Shown here one piece after another: positions 37,313-47,046 of a stretch of DNA of 64,000 nucleotides (its first letter is position 1; each line of letters opens with the position of its first letter). The translations under genes and the position numbers were made by a program. The stretch comes from Lutibacter citreus. Lineage in GTDB: Bacteria; Bacteroidota; Bacteroidia; Flavobacteriales; Flavobacteriaceae. The stretch spans positions 1-64,000 of the forward strand of contig NZ_QEIH01000013.1 of NCBI RefSeq assembly GCF_003260195.1. The letters are read 5' to 3'. Under the pieces are notes generated by a model. The model was not told where the DNA came from and searched no databases. It saw only the letters and a program-made list of their open reading frames with translations.

Positions 37313-38143
37313 CTAATTCCATAACTTATATTTATTATATGCATTCTCTAATTTTATATCATATTTGTTTTTTTCATAGGCAGCACCATTATAACCTTTA
37401 GCGAAAGATGCCCAATTTTTAGATTTTAGATGATGAATAAGTCTATTTGCTTCGCAAAATTTACCAAAAGCAGATAAATGCGCTTTTTCATGTGTGTACA
37501 TTTGTGATACAAAACTATCAATACTTGGAAAGCCAACTAATTTAAAATTAAAACCCATTATTTGAAAGGATCCATAGGAAGCAGATGCGTATGCAGCTTC
37601 GTGTACAGCATCTATATCACTCATTCCTGCAGCTTTTTCAAGTCTATCATACTCTTGTTTCCCTCCTTCATAATACTTTTTAGCCCATTTTTCATAGAGT
37701 ACATTTTTTGTGTTATTTGAAACAAAATCTTCGGGGTTAAGACCTCTCTTTTTTAACTCTTTCCAAAAAATATGGCCTTCAAATAAAATACGTGGACGTC
37801 CATCAAGTAAGAACCCTTTCCCTAAGCTTTCTATTTCATTTACAGCTTTAACAACTGCTAATTCTAAATTATAATGATCTGCAAAATCTTGTAAGTCATT
37901 CTCTGATAAAAATTTATCATTAAATATAATTAAAGCATTTTGTGCTTCAATAAGTTTAGACCAGGTTTTTGCACCTACAATACCATCTATAATCAAACCA
38001 TTTTTTTTCTGAAAATCCATTATGGCATTTTGACTGTCTAAACCAAAATAATTAGAAATAACTACGGTGTATCCTAATTCTACTAATATTTCTTCTAGTA
38101 AATGAACATCACTACCTGTACTGCGGTATCTAATTGTTTTCAT
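37313..38143 (-). CDS. Peptidoglycan-binding N-acetylmuramidase
   Basis: The 276-aa protein has a PG_binding_1 domain (about residues 1-66, GLDSQNAIMDFQKKNGLIIDGIVGAKTW) and a DUF3380-type muramidase domain (about 76-276, AVVKAVNEIESLGKGFLLDGRPRILFEGHIFW, YASASYGSFQIMGFN). No signal peptide is seen. As the last gene of the eCIS cluster it may help particles leave the producing cell, or cut peptidoglycan during assembly. Phage-type lysozymes of this family often sit beside contractile systems. Confidence 0.85.
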   Translation of the reverse strand: MKTIRYRSTGSDVHLLEEILVELGYTVVISNYFGLDSQNAIMDFQKKNGLIIDGIVGAKTWSKLIEAQNALIIFNDKFLSENDLQDFADHYNLELAVVKAVNEIESLGKGFLLDGRPRILFEGHIFWKELKKRGLNPEDFVSNNTKNVLYEKWAKKYYEGGKQEYDRLEKAAGMSDIDAVHEAAYASASYGSFQIMGFNFKLVGFPSIDSFVSQMYTHEKAHLSAFGKFCEANRLIHHLKSKNWASFAKGYNGAAYEKNKYDIKLENAYNKYKLWN

Positions 38144-38330
38144 AATTTGTTTGGTTTTATTATTACATATACAATTTCTATTCTCCTTTTTTTAATTATA
38201 TTTTTTTTATAATTCATTCATGATAATAAAATCAAAAAGATATATTCAAAGTTACTCTCAAAGCTAAATCTAGACTTTAAAAAAATATAACAACCTTTTT
38301 ATTCGTTTTATAAAACAAAAAAAAATTTAA

Positions 38331-39608
38331 TCAATGCAGTTTTGTAAACATTTTCTCTTCTTTTTGAAACTCTATTCTTATAGCGTTTAGAATATTTTCT
38401 CTTGATATTTTTTTTTCTTTCTCTTCAGCAGCCTGTAAGCAGCTATATGTTATTGTATTCACTATTTGAGCTCCAGTCAGTTCGTAAGCTTCTGCTAATT
38501 TTTTTAGTAAATTTTCATCGACAGAAATAGGTTTTGGAATTGCCATTTTCCATAGTTGTAATCTTTCTTGCGCATTGGGCTTTGTAAACATAATCATGGC
38601 ATTAAACCTACGTATAAATGCCTGGTCAATATTATTTTTATAATTACTAGCCAAAATTACTACTCCATTAAAATTTTCAATTCGTTGTAATAAATAACTT
38701 ACCCCTTGATTTGCAAAACGATCTTGAGCAGAACGAGTATTGGTGCGCTTTCCAAATAAAGAATCTGCTTCATCAAAAAAAAGTATCCAATCTTTATTTT
38801 CTGCTCTAATAAATATTTTTTCAAGATTTTTTTCAGTTTCTCCTATATATTTAGATACTATTTGTGATAAATCTATACGATAAACAGGACGATTAAATTC
38901 TTTTCCTAATAACGACACTGTTAATGTTTTTCCAGTTCCTGACGGGCCGTAAAACAATGCTTTATACCCAGGAGAAACTCGTTTTTCCATTGCCCAGTCT
39001 TCACGTAAGGTTTTATGGTGCTTAATCCACAAGCGCAACTGATCAATTTGTACAAGCGTTTTTTTATTTAAAACTAAATCTTCCCACTCCATTAATGTAG
39101 AAAGCTCTTTTGCAGGGAAATCAGGTCCAAATTTTGGTTTCAGCAGTTTTCCATACATTAATAAACTAAGGCTTTCTTGTGGTAAAATAATTTTTCCACT
39201 CATAAAAGGCATTCCTTCTTTTACCGAAGATATATATAAAATTTGCTCTTTAAAAAACCAATGTTCCGTTTCAAAATATGATTGTAGTAATAATCGTTTT
39301 TTAACATCATTTCTTCCTGTAATATGTTGAATAGTCTCTCCGGTAGGTTGCATGCTTCTATATTGCTCATCTTTAATACCTCCCCATTCTGGAAATTCTC
39401 CTCCATTAGGATGTAGTTCATTAAAAATACTTTCATAAAAACCGGAAAAAACATGAGGAGCCAATACCATTAAAATAATTAAAGCTTCTTCTTGAGAAGT
39501 TTCTCGTTGTAATATTTCAGAAAAAGTATTACGAAAATCTAAAGTTTCCCTCCCCTGTTCTTCTTGTAATTGTTGAATGATGTATTTTCTTAGATTTTGA
39601 AATGGCAT
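38331..39608 (-). CDS. eCIS AAA+ ATPase (Afp15-like)
   Basis: The 425-aa protein has a helical N-terminal part and one AAA+ module: Walker A GPSGTGKT (221-228), Walker B ILFFDEAD (275-282), and the arginine-finger region AFIRRF (330-335). An Afp15-type ATPase is a hallmark of extracellular contractile injection systems and is required for loading or folding of cargo. Its position right after the two putative cargo genes supports this. It is not a ClpV, which has two AAA modules. Confidence 0.9.
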   Translation of the reverse strand: MPFQNLRKYIIQQLQEEQGRETLDFRNTFSEILQRETSQEEALIILMVLAPHVFSGFYESIFNELHPNGGEFPEWGGIKDEQYRSMQPTGETIQHITGRNDVKKRLLLQSYFETEHWFFKEQILYISSVKEGMPFMSGKIILPQESLSLLMYGKLLKPKFGPDFPAKELSTLMEWEDLVLNKKTLVQIDQLRLWIKHHKTLREDWAMEKRVSPGYKALFYGPSGTGKTLTVSLLGKEFNRPVYRIDLSQIVSKYIGETEKNLEKIFIRAENKDWILFFDEADSLFGKRTNTRSAQDRFANQGVSYLLQRIENFNGVVILASNYKNNIDQAFIRRFNAMIMFTKPNAQERLQLWKMAIPKPISVDENLLKKLAEAYELTGAQIVNTITYSCLQAAEEKEKKISRENILNAIRIEFQKEEKMFTKLH

Positions 39609-39933
39609 AGGTTTCTTATTTTATAAAAACATTTTCTTAAAGTATAAACTCCTTTTTACATACTGATTAATAAGACTCAACAGTAAACTCATCCTATTAT
39701 TTACATTTCTTAGTTCGTTTAATTTATGTATTACCCAATCTAAAACAATATTATTTTAGTGATTTAAATTTGTCTCATTATAATCCATTTTAAGCAAAAC
39801 AATAATGCATCAGATTTTTTTACTTATTTATTATTTTGTGTAGATAATTATTTTATGAAAATTAATTCATATCTATTATATTTAATAAATAATCAAAAAA
39901 TGTTAAATCAAATATTTTTTAAAGTTACTTTTT
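39609..39933. other. AT-rich gap within the eCIS cluster
   Basis: This 325-nt gap separates the DUF4157 cargo gene from the ATPase gene. No ORF, hairpin terminator or consensus promoter is evident. It may hold a transcript start or processing site separating the ATPase-muramidase pair. Confidence 0.35.
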
Positions 39934-41214
39934 TTAGCTGCAAGAGTTATTTTTACCACCACAGGCAGATTCAAATTCATCACTAATAGCAATATTATTT
40001 ATATCTGCTACAAATTGCTCTATACAATGTGCATTCCCCATAGTTCTACCATTATAGTCACTTGTATTAAAAAATGTATGAGAGGTCTCATGAATTATTG
40101 TTAAAGCTCTATCCGGTAAAGTTGAGCTATTCCAAAACGGTAAGCAAAAATATATTCTTCGTAGACCAAAACTAGCACCAGCCCATGTATCGGTTCCGCA
40201 AAAGGCATAATCTGTAATACAGGTATATTTCATAGTTCCACTAGCCAAAATTCTACGTATTTCAGAATACCAATGTATTAATCTAGTAGCTCCTCTGCTT
40301 CCCCTCCAAAATGAATCATTTTCAGAATTAAATCTTCTAAATCTAAGATTAATTGAGGTGCCAAAACAATCAGAAAATGTGGGCCAACCAGGTGTTTCTC
40401 CTTTATTTACAATTTCATTTCTATAATATTCTAATTCTAAAATCACATTGTCTAAATAAGATATTGCAGTATTATTTGCAGTTTCTATGAATCCTACAGG
40501 ATCTAAATTACCTATAACCCTCATTGTGGGGTGGTCTGGATCATAATTTCCACAGCTAACATCATTAGTTTCAACTGATTTTTGTATCATCTTCCTTTGA
40601 ATCCCACCCTGCTGCAAAGTATGCGTCAACTCATGTGCCAATAAATGTTTGCCAGAATTAGAACTCGGATTGTATTTCCCTTCATTAAAATAAATATCAT
40701 TCCCCACAGTAAAAGCTTGTGCATTTAATTCTTTTGATAATTGAATTGCATTGCTTCCTGTATGAATTTTCACATCTGAAAAGTCCGTTCCAAAACGACT
40801 TTCCATGTAATTACGAGTATTATTACTCATATTATTTCCACTTCCTTTGCTACTGTTAATTTGCGAAGAAATTTGGTTTGAAGCTGTACTTTCTCCCGAT
40901 GAACTTAATGCTGATTTTTGAATATATGGCGAAATACTTTCTGCTATTGGTTTTTTTTGGATTTCTTCCTTTTCACAATCAGAGCATTTACGTTGTACTA
41001 AAGCACCAGTTTGTAATTTTGCTTGCACCTGAGCATCTGACATGTTTACTACTTTATCTGCAACACTATCTGCTTCTATTTCATAAGCGTCGTCTGATGC
41101 ACCAATACTTAGTTTTTTTTGAACAACTAACGGACTAAAAAAAGGATTGTTCTTTTTTGATGCTGCTTGGTTATTCGCTCTATTTTCTTTTTTTTGAAAT
41201 ATTACAGTGTTCAT
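39934..41214 (-). CDS. DUF4157 (eCIS core domain) protein with C-terminal zinc-protease-like domain: probable cargo
   Basis: The 426-aa protein starts with the segment typical of eCIS-associated cargo (VQKKLSIGASDDAYEIEADSVADKVV cut around residues 31-56), a CxxC pair (78-81), and a DUF4157 domain with HELTH (194-198). A separate C-terminal domain has a second zinc-type motif HETSH (375-379) followed by TSDYNG (384-389), matching the HExxH plus T-x-x-D-x-Y-G layout of aspzincin (M35-type) lysine-specific metallopeptidases. It lacks a signal peptide. I infer a toxin whose N-terminal half is the loading or targeting module and whose C-terminal half is the effector. The activity is untested. Confidence 0.75.
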   Translation of the reverse strand: MNTVIFQKKENRANNQAASKKNNPFFSPLVVQKKLSIGASDDAYEIEADSVADKVVNMSDAQVQAKLQTGALVQRKCSDCEKEEIQKKPIAESISPYIQKSALSSSGESTASNQISSQINSSKGSGNNMSNNTRNYMESRFGTDFSDVKIHTGSNAIQLSKELNAQAFTVGNDIYFNEGKYNPSSNSGKHLLAHELTHTLQQGGIQRKMIQKSVETNDVSCGNYDPDHPTMRVIGNLDPVGFIETANNTAISYLDNVILELEYYRNEIVNKGETPGWPTFSDCFGTSINLRFRRFNSENDSFWRGSRGATRLIHWYSEIRRILASGTMKYTCITDYAFCGTDTWAGASFGLRRIYFCLPFWNSSTLPDRALTIIHETSHTFFNTSDYNGRTMGNAHCIEQFVADINNIAISDEFESACGGKNNSCS

Positions 41215-41356
41215 AATTTCTAAAATTTATGGTTATTCCTAAAGTTTACAAGCCCATTAGAAACCTTGTTGTTCTTATAATTAAATAATTAAAAGTAAGA
41301 TCTTTAACTTCACCAATGTCTGAGTTATTAATTTAAATAAGTATTCAAAAATCATA

Positions 41357-42445
41357 TTACCAAACCATTATACAAGTATTTCCTGCACTGGTTTTATAGT
41401 AAAGCTTTAAATTAATGATGTATTTTTTATTTTTTAATAGCTTTAAATTTATATGTGAATTTCTATCTTCTCCGCTATCATCATCACCAGAAATATATTC
41501 GTTTTCTCCATCTACAACTTCAGACAAAACCATAACTGTATCCATAAATCCAAAAGTTTGAATGGTGTATGTTCTGGTTTCTTCTGGTATAAATACAAAA
41601 TTAGCCTGCTCTCCATTTGCTAAAGAAATTACCTCTGAATGAAATGGTTTTATATCTAAAAAAGTTCGTTTATCTATTTTAGGATAAAATTGTTTTACCC
41701 AAGTAATATCACGTTCTGAAAGTCCGTCTTCTGGAAATAATCCATTTTGATATTGTGATGGAGACATAATCATACCATTTCCAAAAGGATAATGCATAAT
41801 AGAGTTTGGATCCCAACTAGAACCTTGCACTATATCAGGGTTTATTTTTCTGATAATATTATGGAAGGTTTTATCTCTACTCCAAAAATTAGGGGCCCCT
41901 GCCAATTCATTATAAACAGCTTCTTCATTCCATATAATACCTGCATTAGGATTTTGATGTTCATGTGGCAACCCTAAAGCATGGCCTATTTCATGTAAAA
42001 TAGTATCCTGGTCGTTTATTATATCCCAGCCAAAATTCATTGTTCTTTGCTCTTTGGGAATCCCCCAGCTATCTCTTCCTACATAAGACCAGGCTCCTTC
42101 TCCTTTGGCAAAACCAATGCGAATGTGAGATTCTAATATGTTGCTTGTTTCTTCAAATTCTAAACCTATACCTAAGCTTTTCCATTTTTTAAAACCATTT
42201 TTAACCGCTACCTCCTCTGTATTGGTTCCTTTCCATAAGTTATTTCTTTGATTGCCTGTACTATCTGTAACTGTTGAAAAAAAAGAGTTGTCTTTAAAAA
42301 AATAGTACTTTAATACTGTTCCTGCTACCCATTTTTTTTCCATCATAATAATGGCTTCCATCCTAATTGGATTCATTCCTACCTCAAAATTTCTACTTTT
42401 TATCATAGGTAGGTTACAATAGTGATTTTTGTGTACTGCTTTCAT
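41357..42445 (-). CDS. Astacin-like zinc metallopeptidase without signal peptide: probable eCIS cargo
   Basis: The 362-aa protein contains the extended astacin zinc site HEIGHALGLPHEH (151-163) and a Met-turn SIMHYPFG (216-223), with the typical N-terminal strand region before. After about residue 265 a beta-rich domain follows (NFVFIPEETRTYTIQTF, DDDSGEDRNSHINLKL), like bacterial pre-peptidase C-terminal domains. Astacins are normally secreted, but no signal sequence is visible here and the gene lies between tape measure and ATPase, so delivery by the injection particle is likely. No inhibitory prodomain is evident. Confidence 0.8.
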   Translation of the reverse strand: MKAVHKNHYCNLPMIKSRNFEVGMNPIRMEAIIMMEKKWVAGTVLKYYFFKDNSFFSTVTDSTGNQRNNLWKGTNTEEVAVKNGFKKWKSLGIGLEFEETSNILESHIRIGFAKGEGAWSYVGRDSWGIPKEQRTMNFGWDIINDQDTILHEIGHALGLPHEHQNPNAGIIWNEEAVYNELAGAPNFWSRDKTFHNIIRKINPDIVQGSSWDPNSIMHYPFGNGMIMSPSQYQNGLFPEDGLSERDITWVKQFYPKIDKRTFLDIKPFHSEVISLANGEQANFVFIPEETRTYTIQTFGFMDTVMVLSEVVDGENEYISGDDDSGEDRNSHINLKLLKNKKYIINLKLYYKTSAGNTCIMVW

Positions 42446-42507
42446 AGTTTATTGTTTTAGTTAGTAATAAATTTTAAATTCTTAATCAACTCCTTTGGTT
42501 TGTTAAA

Positions 42508-43947
42508 TCAAGTCCAATAACAGTTTAAGAGTTCCTTCATCCAAGGAGTTTTTATCATTCCCAACCCCCAGGGTAATTGATCAAGCAGTATATCTATGCT
42601 TTGTTGTTCTGCTACAAGTTTATAATTTCCATTTGCTATTATTTCAAGCTTTCCATTTCGTTGTAAAAAACTTTCTTGTAATCCAGAAACTGATGTGTTT
42701 TTTAAAACTTTCCAATGTTCAATAACCGATTTTAATAAACTCTCACATTGTTTTTTTTCGTCTGAAGTAATTTTCCAATCCGTAATAACCGGTTGGTTAA
42801 TAGGAACTCCACAGAGTATTTTGTTTAAGATTAAATCATTTTCAAAAACGTCCTCTTTACCTATAATAAGGTATTGTAATAAAAGCACTGCTCTATGCTT
42901 TACTTGCGTATTTTTCCAATGATTATCTTTTGTTAAATACCCTATGTTTTTAAACAATAATTTTAAAAAAGGATGAAGAATTATTAATCCAGAATTTATG
43001 ATATACCAATATTCTGTAATTGCTTCTTTTTCTTTCAGATTGTTATAATCTTCTAGAACTTTAGTTATAACATTATTTAAATCATTGTCTTGTTTACTTC
43101 TTGCAATTTCATTTTTACTAAAATCATTTATTGAAAACTGTTCTATTAAACTACTTAAATAAGTTTCTTTTTTAAAAGTGGTTTTTAAATGATGAACTAT
43201 ATTCTTTGTTGCACTAGAATTAAATCCAAAATAGTTGTGGCAATCTCTAATTATTGTTTCTTTTTCTGATTTTATTAATCTATTATTTCTTTTAAAAAAA
43301 GCTAACCAGTAGAAATAATTAAATAAATTTTCATAATGTTTAAGATTGGATATTTTTATTTTTTTAATTTCATTTTGAAATCCTATTAACGAATTATCTT
43401 CAGTAAATAATAATGTTAATTTTTGGTGAATGTCTTCTGGAATATTTAAACTCCACCTTAATATAGCTGGTATATTATTTGCTAAATTATTCATTAGTTT
43501 TTGAGCAAATACATTATCAACTACCAATTCATGATAAATAACTAATAATTCTTCAGAAATAGCATTACTTTTTAGTGTACCGGTTAACAAATAATCTATA
43601 AATAATTGTTGTGTATATAGCTTGAAATCTATTTTTTGATTGCTATTTACGGCTCCGTCATTTTGATAATTAATACTGTTAATATTAGATTGAAAATACG
43701 TTTCAACTTGAGAAAGACTCTCCTCTACTAATTTTTCTTTCCAGTTTTTTAAATTTGTATTTGGAATAGTAATGGGTAAATAATCAATAGATATAACATT
43801 GTTTGGGTTATCATATTGTTTAATAAGAGTATCTAGTTTAGGATATAGATTATATTTCAGTACATCCGCAACTTCATCTTTTAAAAGATGTGCAGTTTGT
43901 TCTTTTGAACAGTTAATATGAATGCTATGTTTATGAATTAGGTGCAT
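42508..43947 (-). CDS. eCIS tape measure protein (Afp14-like)
   Basis: The 479-aa protein fits the CIS_TMP family. It has an N-terminal IHKHSIHINCSKEQTAHLLKDE pattern. The C-terminal signature includes NSGLIILHPFLKLLFKNIGYL, HRAVLLLQYLIIGKE, LNKILCGVP, HWKVLKNTSVSGL and LPWGLGMIKTPWM. It would set the length of the tube and sheath. The middle is lysine-, asparagine- and leucine-rich helix. Its start lies 17 nt inside the 198-aa gene, suggesting coupled translation. Confidence 0.87.
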   Translation of the reverse strand: MHLIHKHSIHINCSKEQTAHLLKDEVADVLKYNLYPKLDTLIKQYDNPNNVISIDYLPITIPNTNLKNWKEKLVEESLSQVETYFQSNINSINYQNDGAVNSNQKIDFKLYTQQLFIDYLLTGTLKSNAISEELLVIYHELVVDNVFAQKLMNNLANNIPAILRWSLNIPEDIHQKLTLLFTEDNSLIGFQNEIKKIKISNLKHYENLFNYFYWLAFFKRNNRLIKSEKETIIRDCHNYFGFNSSATKNIVHHLKTTFKKETYLSSLIEQFSINDFSKNEIARSKQDNDLNNVITKVLEDYNNLKEKEAITEYWYIINSGLIILHPFLKLLFKNIGYLTKDNHWKNTQVKHRAVLLLQYLIIGKEDVFENDLILNKILCGVPINQPVITDWKITSDEKKQCESLLKSVIEHWKVLKNTSVSGLQESFLQRNGKLEIIANGNYKLVAEQQSIDILLDQLPWGLGMIKTPWMKELLNCYWT

Positions 43948-44527
43948 GTAGGCAAACTGTTGTTTTTACTTTAGCCGAAGAAAATTTCATTTCAGGTAAA
44001 CTTGAGAATCCTAAAAAATCAAATTCAACCCATAACCCATCTGAATTACTTATAAAAGTAATTGTAATAGATAATGGTAAATGCTGTTTTGCCTGTGTAG
44101 CAGCATTAGCATTGGTAGCTCTGGTAGTTGTTGTTATGTCTACTGGAACAACAAAACTGAAAACAAGTTTATTTTTCTGTATTTTAGTTATAATCTCTTT
44201 TAACTCTTCTTCTCTATCTGTTTCAAGAGAAAAAAGATACTTGTTTAAATCGTTTATTTTACGAATTCCTAATTCAAAATTAAAATTGAATAAGTCTCCA
44301 GCCTCTCCTTTAAATCCTGTTAAGGACGATTCTAATTTATTCCTTCCTTCATCAATTCCACTAACAAAAAAGTGAAAAGAACCTTGTTGTTCTGTATTTG
44401 AAATAGGTGTGGATTCTGTATATTCCAATACCTTAGTTAAAGTTTCTCTTACTCTTTCTGCTTTATTTCCTATTCCATCTTGTATTTCATTTATAGCTTT
44501 TACAGCTTGATTTCTTGTTGTTGGCAT
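43931..44527 (-). CDS. Conserved-context eCIS protein of unknown function, 198 aa
   Basis: I do not recognise this protein. It has an N-terminal helical part (TRNQAVKAINEIQDGIGNKAERVRETLTKVLEYTES), a central region with SLETDREEELKEIITKIQKN, and a C-terminal beta-rich part (LPLSITITFISNSDGLWVEFDFLGFSS). It has no signal or membrane segment. Lying between the 833-aa protein and the tape measure and overlapping the latter, it is probably a structural or assembly component of the particle. Confidence 0.65.
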   Translation of the reverse strand: MPTTRNQAVKAINEIQDGIGNKAERVRETLTKVLEYTESTPISNTEQQGSFHFFVSGIDEGRNKLESSLTGFKGEAGDLFNFNFELGIRKINDLNKYLFSLETDREEELKEIITKIQKNKLVFSFVVPVDITTTTRATNANAATQAKQHLPLSITITFISNSDGLWVEFDFLGFSSLPEMKFSSAKVKTTVCLHAPNS

Positions 44528-44544
44528 AATTATATATTTTTTAG

Positions 44545-47046
44545 TTATAGTTTATTTGTGAAAAAGTCGTTTTTATCAAAATCATCTCCATCAAAATCTG
44601 CAACTATTGGTTCAGTATTTGCATTTTCTAGTATTAGATTTATGTTATTTCCATTTGAACAGCATATATAAGGCAAGAAAAAATCAGCTAAAATAATTTG
44701 ATTAGGAATTGTTTCAATAGTAGTTTCTATTGCTTCTAATTCTGGCTGCTTTTGTATGAAAGTATCAATATATTTTTCTAAATGTGTTGCTTTTTCTTTT
44801 GGCAATTGAGTTGAGGCGTAACTTGAAAACATTTTTTTAAAGTTCGCTAAATGTGTACCTGTTGTTTTAGATACATTTACAATACCTTTATATTTCACTA
44901 TCTTCTTTTTTTCATCTTTAGTGAAAATATCCTTGCTTTTATAAGCTGTTGCATCTTGATAAATCATTATAAATGTTCCTCCTTTTGAAACACCTGCTTT
45001 ATGTTCCATACCTGGATGTTTCTCTATAAATTTCTTCAAGGTTATGTCTTCTCCAATGGTAGTCCATTTTTCTTGAGCAGCTTGAAATAATGCTCTAAAT
45101 TCTCCTTTTTGACAAACCAATACAATCGCATCTAAATGATCTATAAGATCTTCAGCAAAAGTTGGGTTTTTATCGTTAGGTAAATTTTTAAAAATTGCTT
45201 CTCTTTGTTCTTCTGCTTTTCCCTCTATTTTTTCATAAGTATTAATAAAAGTGTAGTATATCTTAATAAACTCAACTAAAGATTCCTTCATTAAATTTCT
45301 TCCTTTTTTTAAATCTCTTATAAAAATGTTTAGAATTGTTGTGTTACTAAAATAAGGAGTAATAGCGTTATAATTATCTTCAAACCAGTCTATTAATTTT
45401 CCAATTACATTTTCCCAATCTCTACTAACTAAATCATAATCTAATTCCATATCACCAAAATCACCTTTAAATATGCTAATATCTAGTCGTTTATTTTCAT
45501 ATTCCGTTGCATTTAAAGCAATAACTTTAAAAGGTAATCTATAAGAATTTTTAATGGCTTCTAAAGTTTTTAAAGCATAAGTGTACTCTTGCCCTACATG
45601 CCCTTCTATTCTAAAAAAGTTATAAGATTCTATATCAAATTTTAATGGAATATTTATAGCATCATTATCTGGGTTGTATTCTTCAGAATGATAACTAAGT
45701 ATATTATGTTGTTTGTTTTTAAAAGTGAGTTTTGGAGACCATTTATTATTTAAATCTTTTATTTCATTATAATAAAATGGAATTGCTCTTTCAGATAGTT
45801 GTTGACTACCTAATAATGATGGTGTTATTTTAATTCCTTTTTTTTCTACTTCATTTTCCCGTAAACTAAAATAGTCAATCTGATGAATTAATTTCTCTAA
45901 CAGAATTTGTAATTCTATTTTATTATTATCAGTTTGAGCTAAAATACCTGTTTTAATAAAGGTTGTTCTAAAATAATGTAAATTACTATCTAGAGGTAAT
46001 TCTTTTGTTGAAAACTCTGTACTCCCCAATAATAGATGAAATGGGAATTTTTGTTTATTAGGACAACATACCTCTGGGTGACAAGTATGAAAAGTAACAA
46101 TTTCATTATAAGTTGCTACTATGTCAGCCATCCAATCCCAAACATATTGTTTATGAAAATTATTTATATTTTGTTGTATTAATTCTATCCTAGTTAATAC
46201 ATTTCCTAATCGTCCATATTTTGATAAGGAACTAAAAGAATTATAATAACGTTCATATACTTTTTTTATAACTTTACTAATGTTGTTTTTGGATGAATCT
46301 ATAAGCTCATCAAACAATGAAAGAACTTGAGCACCTGTTACAAGATTAGTTTTAGGAGTATTATATCTAGGCAATACAAGCGTATCAAAATGATAATTTA
46401 CACACTCATTTAAACCTAAAGGGAATTTTTTAATAAAGCTTTGTTTTATTAATAATGGTCTAATTTTAAACTCAATATGTTTTCCACTTTCTTTACAATC
46501 TGTAGTAACACAGTTTTTTTCATTCATTAAATTCACCTCTAACAAAAGCATTACTATTTTATCTTTTAAAATAGCTGTTGTTAATTTTTCAACCTTTTTA
46601 ACGCTATTGTTTTCTTTTTTAAGATCTGTTTCTTTTATAAGTTCTTCAATTTCTCCTAGAGAATGATAAAAACCTTCAGTTATTGCTGTTTCTTCATCCA
46701 AAATCTCTGAACTACGGTATTTGTAGATTTCTTTTAAGTAATTTTCATTACCAAAATCAGGAGCTAAAAAGTTATCAGAGATTGTTGTTTTTTTATAATA
46801 AGTATAACTACCAGCTTCAAATGGAATTAAAAATCCTAAGGATGTAATTCCAGTTCCACAGCTAATATTTATTGTAGTGGCATTCGGTTTTTGTAATTCC
46901 AGTCCACACACAATTCCCATACCTAAAAGATGGATTCGTGAAGCTCTATCTTGTTCTTCAAGATAACTCACCAGTCCATTTAAATGCTTTTGACTAAGCA
47001 CCTGATCGGCTTCAAAAATAGGATATTTTGTATTTAGTAGTGTCAT
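44545..47046 (-). CDS. Large eCIS-associated protein, candidate fibre or baseplate component, 833 aa
   Basis: The N-terminus (residues about 10-80, FEADQVLSQKHLNGLVSYLEEQDRASR, then GMGIVCGLELQKPNATTINISCGTGI) follows the pattern seen at the start of many phage and eCIS fibre or baseplate-attached proteins: a helix, then G-x-G-I-V-x-G-L and a small beta domain. The rest is long, mixed and unassigned. Its position after the Afp12-like gene (4-nt ATGA overlap) is where Afp13 fibre genes occur in other systems. Fibre function is inference. Confidence 0.55.
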   Translation of the reverse strand: MTLLNTKYPIFEADQVLSQKHLNGLVSYLEEQDRASRIHLLGMGIVCGLELQKPNATTINISCGTGITSLGFLIPFEAGSYTYYKKTTISDNFLAPDFGNENYLKEIYKYRSSEILDEETAITEGFYHSLGEIEELIKETDLKKENNSVKKVEKLTTAILKDKIVMLLLEVNLMNEKNCVTTDCKESGKHIEFKIRPLLIKQSFIKKFPLGLNECVNYHFDTLVLPRYNTPKTNLVTGAQVLSLFDELIDSSKNNISKVIKKVYERYYNSFSSLSKYGRLGNVLTRIELIQQNINNFHKQYVWDWMADIVATYNEIVTFHTCHPEVCCPNKQKFPFHLLLGSTEFSTKELPLDSNLHYFRTTFIKTGILAQTDNNKIELQILLEKLIHQIDYFSLRENEVEKKGIKITPSLLGSQQLSERAIPFYYNEIKDLNNKWSPKLTFKNKQHNILSYHSEEYNPDNDAINIPLKFDIESYNFFRIEGHVGQEYTYALKTLEAIKNSYRLPFKVIALNATEYENKRLDISIFKGDFGDMELDYDLVSRDWENVIGKLIDWFEDNYNAITPYFSNTTILNIFIRDLKKGRNLMKESLVEFIKIYYTFINTYEKIEGKAEEQREAIFKNLPNDKNPTFAEDLIDHLDAIVLVCQKGEFRALFQAAQEKWTTIGEDITLKKFIEKHPGMEHKAGVSKGGTFIMIYQDATAYKSKDIFTKDEKKKIVKYKGIVNVSKTTGTHLANFKKMFSSYASTQLPKEKATHLEKYIDTFIQKQPELEAIETTIETIPNQIILADFFLPYICCSNGNNINLILENANTEPIVADFDGDDFDKNDFFTNKL

